In this document: positions 60,916 to 64,000 of the stretch, one piece after another
Layout of the letters: every line of letters begins with the position of its first letter
Position numbering within the stretch: the stretch's first letter is position 1
DNA from: Calvatia gigantea
Taxonomy: Eukaryota > Basidiomycota > Agaricomycetes > Agaricales > Lycoperdaceae
NCBI GenBank assembly: GCA_025093985.1
Contig: JACAAK010000007.1
Span: 682,001-746,000 of the forward strand
DNA: 64,000 nucleotides
Direction of reading: 5' to 3'
Position numbers and translations under genes: made by a program
Notes under the pieces: generated by a model
Told to the model about the DNA's origin: nothing
What the model saw: only the letters and a program-made list of their open reading frames with translations
The model's database searches: none

Positions 60916-61902
60916 ATGTCCTCCCAAGCCAACCGCATCTCCATCAACTCCCTCGTCCACCCCAACCCGACCACAATCTCCTCAGTTCCCCTCCCAAAAC
61001 CAGACAACAGCCACGCGCCCGCACCCCAAGGAACCTGTTATAACCTCGCAACCACCCTGTCCCCTGCACAAGGACTCCTCGAGGCCCTTCTCAAAGATGT
61101 CAACAAAGCCACAAATGACGAAGTGGAAACAATCACAGCCCAGAACAAACGACTCGCAGTAAACCGTCACATCACCCTCGCCACCACTTGTATCACCTTC
61201 GCAGACATGTACGCTGGGTTCGCCAATGCATCATCCTCTACAAGCCAACACATTCCCGCCATCTTCCATGCATTAGAATTATCCACCCTCACACCTAGTG
61301 AACAAAACCAGGTTCACAGTCTTCAGAGCCGTGTTGACCTCGCTCTAGAGGTATTCAAACACCTCGATATCGCCGACATCTTCTTAGAACTCACAGATGT
61401 CGCCATGAACTTGCTAGAACGTGATAAAACCACTGAAGATCCCGACATCGACCAACTCGTTACACGTATCGGAATCACTCTCGCTGATCTACACACCACC
61501 ATCCGTTTCCCACCAGCCAAACGAGCCGACACACCCATGGATGAAGAAACCACCATCTCAATGAAGGAAGAAGTCAACGCACTCCGACGATTCATAAAAA
61601 CTATCACCCCACCACAGATCATATCGGTTTTTCTTCCACCAACAAGATTCTGCACTGTATTACCAGGCCAAGAGAAGGACCAACACTACTGGAAAATGAT
61701 AGTCAAGAATTACTGGGACAACTCCACCGTAACCGAGTTCCCCTTCAACGGAGTCCCAGTCCCTATCCGTCAAGATGGCCGCAGCCACTTGCCCGTCTTC
61801 TTCGCATGCTCAAACGAAGGAAAGTACCTTATCGGAGCCACCAAGAAAGCCCTCGCCGCAGCTGTAGTCAATGGAGAGTTCGACGAACTTCCTGAGGCAT
61901 GA
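60916..61902 (+). CDS. E10 ORF3, intact 328-aa protein of unknown function
   Basis: Uninterrupted from ATG, six nucleotides after the pol TAG and in the same frame, to TGA shortly before the 3' LTR. Residues about 1-35 are Ser/Pro-rich. About 40-200 look largely helical (LSPAQGLLEALLKDVNKATN, QHIPAIFHALELSTLTPSEQ, ELTDVAMNLLERDKTTED). About 205-328 contain a charged segment (DEETTISMKEEVNALRRFIK) and a probably beta-rich end (ISVFLPPTRFCTVLPGQEK, FNGVPVPIRQDGRSHLPVFF, AAVVNGEFDELPEA). No signal peptide, membrane span, coiled heptads, zinc site or catalytic signature seen, so an envelope protein is unlikely. Present in six copies in the window. A structural or accessory role in the element cycle is a guess. 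Confidence 0.85.
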   Translation: MSSQANRISINSLVHPNPTTISSVPLPKPDNSHAPAPQGTCYNLATTLSPAQGLLEALLKDVNKATNDEVETITAQNKRLAVNRHITLATTCITFADMYAGFANASSSTSQHIPAIFHALELSTLTPSEQNQVHSLQSRVDLALEVFKHLDIADIFLELTDVAMNLLERDKTTEDPDIDQLVTRIGITLADLHTTIRFPPAKRADTPMDEETTISMKEEVNALRRFIKTITPPQIISVFLPPTRFCTVLPGQEKDQHYWKMIVKNYWDNSTVTEFPFNGVPVPIRQDGRSHLPVFFACSNEGKYLIGATKKALAAAVVNGEFDELPEA

Positions 61903-61920
61903 AGTCTAATCAGAGGGTAT

Positions 61921-62227
61921 TGTTATGAGTTTCCACCGATCATAACAAGTTCCGTACTATTCTGCATTTCCAACTATCCGCGTACCTGTTTCGTCTATTC
62001 TAGTTCAGCGTTCTCTGAGATATGACTTGTACCAACTACTACGCTCTCACCGGATGTTTCATGTAGTTACTCCATCCGTTCAACCGGATGACCTTAGACA
62101 TACTTAAGCATACATACACTCTGTTGTATTCAGTACGCTTAACCACCTTCTGTTCTCTTTCCCTTACTCGCCCTCAAGACTTAGCCAGAGCTGCAACCTG
62201 AGGTCTAAACTGACTAAGGTCATAACA
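61921..62227 (+). repeat. E10 3' LTR
   Basis: 307 bp, preceded by CAGAGGGTAT as short polypurine tract. Keeps ACGCTTAACCA at 62135-62145. Confidence 0.96.
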
Positions 62228-62232
62228 ATTAC

Positions 62233-62810
62233 CCCAGTGTGAACCTTCACCACTGGACAGCATTTTATCATGCACTCCTTCACCAGAAAACAGTCTGCCA
62301 CCTTGGGTACCCCCACCTGAGTCACCACCTTTGCATGGAACAACTGTTGAGAAGAAGCCTGAAGATGATAGCAAAGACCGGCAAGTGGATAGGGAAGTAT
62401 GGGATCATACAAATGAAGAGTTCCCAATTCCCATTCCCAAGTGTTGTGCTGTTGGTCCAGACCAGGTAGAGCCATGTCATTCTGAACGATAGGGCAGGCC
62501 ACCTGTAAAACCTGGTAATACTTATGGAGAGCATCAGCATCCAATTTCTATTGAAAGAGAAATTGATAGAACTCACCAACAAGAGCAGCAGAGGCAAAGG
62601 CAGCACATTCATGCCAATGCCCCTCTGGATGAAGTAATCTGTGAGTGGAGAGCTAGGACTAATCATCCTGAATATGTGAGACAGAGGGCTTATGCTGAGC
62701 AGTACCCACCACAACCCTTTGATTTACCTCTGTTTCAGCTCCCTCCATGTCCGGAACTGCTGCCAATGCCTGATAATCCACCTTATGATCTGACATCTCA
62801 TGATGCACAT
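62233..62810 (+). pseudogene. pol: Copia-2 spacer before RT, after E10
   Basis: Matches the Copia-1 Pro/Gln-rich linker between integrase and RT (14868-15405), e.g. the region around 62572-62640 encoding THQQEQQRQRQHIHANAPLDE. Several stops and frame breaks. Homology ends at GATGCACAT. Confidence 0.8.
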
Positions 62811-64000
62811 TAAAGAGGCAGAAATTGAATACCAAGAGTGATAGGGTTGTACTGCTTAGATTAAGCTGACAGAATAGATATTTAAAGATTTCTGCACAAT
62901 ACAAGTTTGTGGGGAGGCAATTTGACAATATGAGGGACAACTCCACAAAATAATGCAAAACGCAATGCATAGAGAACACCAGAATAACCAACTACCTTCA
63001 CTAAGAAGAGTAAAACCAAGTTACACTGTAAAAAGCGCAACTCACATCCCTTATCTAAAAAGCCAACAAGACACAGAACCTTAGGTACTCCCTAAGATTT
63101 ACCTTTATCAAGTCAATGACCAGAAGTACACTGTCCTACACTTGTGATACTCCAAGTACCAGGGTGTAGCGATGCAATACACTCTTAATCTAAGCTCACT
63201 TCACAAGTAAGCCAAGGTCTTCTTCTTAGATTACAAAGGTCTCAACCTTAGCTCAAGTCACTTAATCCAGTTAATCTCAAAAGAACTTATTACTTTGCTT
63301 TGCTCAGGCACAATAGATCACTTCTCACTGTGCTCTGAAGGCTAGACAATGGCTAGTAGATTCCTTGCCACATCCAACACCTCAGAGGGAGTTTATATAT
63401 TATTTGGGTGCTCATTATGACAAGATAATGATTACACAACTAGGAACATATTATCAAGCAAGGTACAAACCAGTAGATTAGATCATGCACCAAGAGAGCC
63501 ACAACCTGTTAAATTAGTGAAACATTGGAAATACAGGAAGATCCTGGGTATCCATTTGTTCTGGGTTGTGTTTTAGTCTGTTCTCTGGGTCTGCATTCTT
63601 CTCTAAATATGTAGAACATCTAAGATTTTGGACATCACATGATGTTATGAACTCATGTATTTACTTAGATAATACAAGTTCTAGAATGCCTTTAAAGACT
63701 AGCTTGTATCTAGACAGACCTAGAACATAGCCAGATTTACCTAGAACTTAATACATATAAATAGCATAGCTTATGTCATAATTCAAAGTCATACCACTTT
63801 GAAGTCGTACAACGTTTTATATACCATATATAGACAAGTAACATATCAATACAGTACAATACAATAGTACACCATTGTAGTATATAAATCCCTCAACTTG
63901 ACCAGTAGACCCTATCATTTCTACTTGGTTAGGTGGAGACTCAATCTATAACTCTTGAAACACACTCTTAAATCCTTGCTCTTAAGATGTTGCTTCTAAA
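62811..64000 (+). other. Unassigned AT-rich sequence
   Basis: No ORF with a recognisable motif on either strand and no match to other repeats in the window. Long AT-rich stretches with TATATA-like sites (63395, 63816, 63885). The abrupt start inside Copia-2 suggests another inserted or recombined element, possibly a long LTR in antisense (the minus strand has GTTGAGGGATTTATATAC near 63900), but no termini could be fixed. Confidence 0.4.

Larger units (their letters stand above)
55837..62227 (+). mobile_element. E10: best-preserved Ty3/gypsy element, full length with target repeat
   Basis: 6391 bp. LTRs 55837-56143 and 61921-62227 (307 bp each); ATTAC repeated at 55832-55836 and 62228-62232. 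Only six premature stops in gag and pol together and none in ORF3. The LTRs differ at ten positions by hand count (about 3%), all transitions and nine at CpG. Much richer in CpG than the other gypsy copies. Member of the main family but of a distinct subgroup (LTR starts TGTTATGAG). Confidence 0.96.
51710..62810 (+). mobile_element. Copia-2: Ty1/copia element, same family as Copia-1, 3' part missing, carries E10
   Basis: A 5' LTR, leader with the same tRNA-complementary motif, gag, protease and integrase are present, then the spacer region interrupted by E10. After E10 it continues at 62233 and matches Copia-1 to about 62810 (equivalent to 15405), where homology stops. RT, RNase H and 3' LTR are absent. 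Inserted into E7 gag (left flank GCACT). Confidence 0.9.

Noticed and set aside
60916..61902. ORF3 as an envelope gene
   Set aside because: No signal peptide, no hydrophobic membrane span and no glycoprotein-like cysteine pattern visible.
62659..62991. 110-codon minus-strand open frame near the right end
   Set aside because: It straddles the Copia-2 border and unassigned DNA; no motif, and half is antisense to a copia reading.

Overview
The window is a eukaryotic, almost certainly fungal (Basidiomycota-type) repeat cluster. I found no host protein gene, tRNA or rRNA. Essentially all of it is transposable element: at least ten copies or pieces of Ty3/gypsy (Metaviridae) chromodomain retrotransposons, two Ty1/copia (Pseudoviridae) elements, one apparently intact Tc1/mariner DNA transposon, a hAT transposase remnant with short (48-60 bp) introns, and one solo LTR of an unrelated CpG-rich family. 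The fungal assignment rests on the gypsy domain order with a C-terminal chromodomain, the intron sizes and the C-to-T decay of CpG. I cannot name the species.

Layout, with names used throughout: E1 (1-1519, +, gypsy RT-INT piece); E2 (1520-20346, +, gypsy), split by Copia-1 (4457-17537, target duplication TGACC), which itself holds E3 (7586-13695, -, gypsy); hAT remnant (20347-21738); E4 (21739-23310, +, gypsy LTR+gag); E5 (23311-29622, -, gypsy, a near-identical inverted partner of E2); E6 (29623-33843, +, a different chromovirus lineage); an LTR fragment (33844-34118); E7 (34119-34730 and 49445-51709, -, gypsy); E8 (34731-49439, +, target duplication ACTTT) inserted into E7; E9 (37019-44973, +, target duplication AAAAT) inserted into E8; a Tc1 element (39451-41055, TA duplication) inserted into E9; a solo LTR (46247-46978, CCCT duplication) in E8; Copia-2 (51710 to about 62810, +) inserted into E7; E10 (55837-62227, +, target duplication ATTAC) inserted into Copia-2; and an unassigned AT-rich end (62811-64000).

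The main gypsy family (E1-E5, E7-E10) has a consistent plan: an LTR of about 307 bp; a leader segment complementary to the presumed transcript start, suggesting Tf1-like self-priming; gag with two CCHC zinc knuckles; pol (protease, RT, RNase H, integrase, chromodomain) in the -1 frame; and a third ORF of about 328 codons with no recognisable domain. That ORF starts six nucleotides after the pol stop, in the same frame, in five of the six copies that carry it. It is the best candidate for something undescribed here and is uninterrupted in E10.

Decay is dominated by C:G to T:A transitions, mostly at CpG, so many CGA codons have become TGA. Hand-counted LTR divergence (E8 about 8%, E9 about 5.5%, Copia-1 about 5%, E10 about 3%) agrees with the nesting order. 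E2 and E5 share the same premature stops and the same chromodomain deletion. They are nearly identical except beside the Copia-1 insertion, which points to gene conversion between inverted copies.
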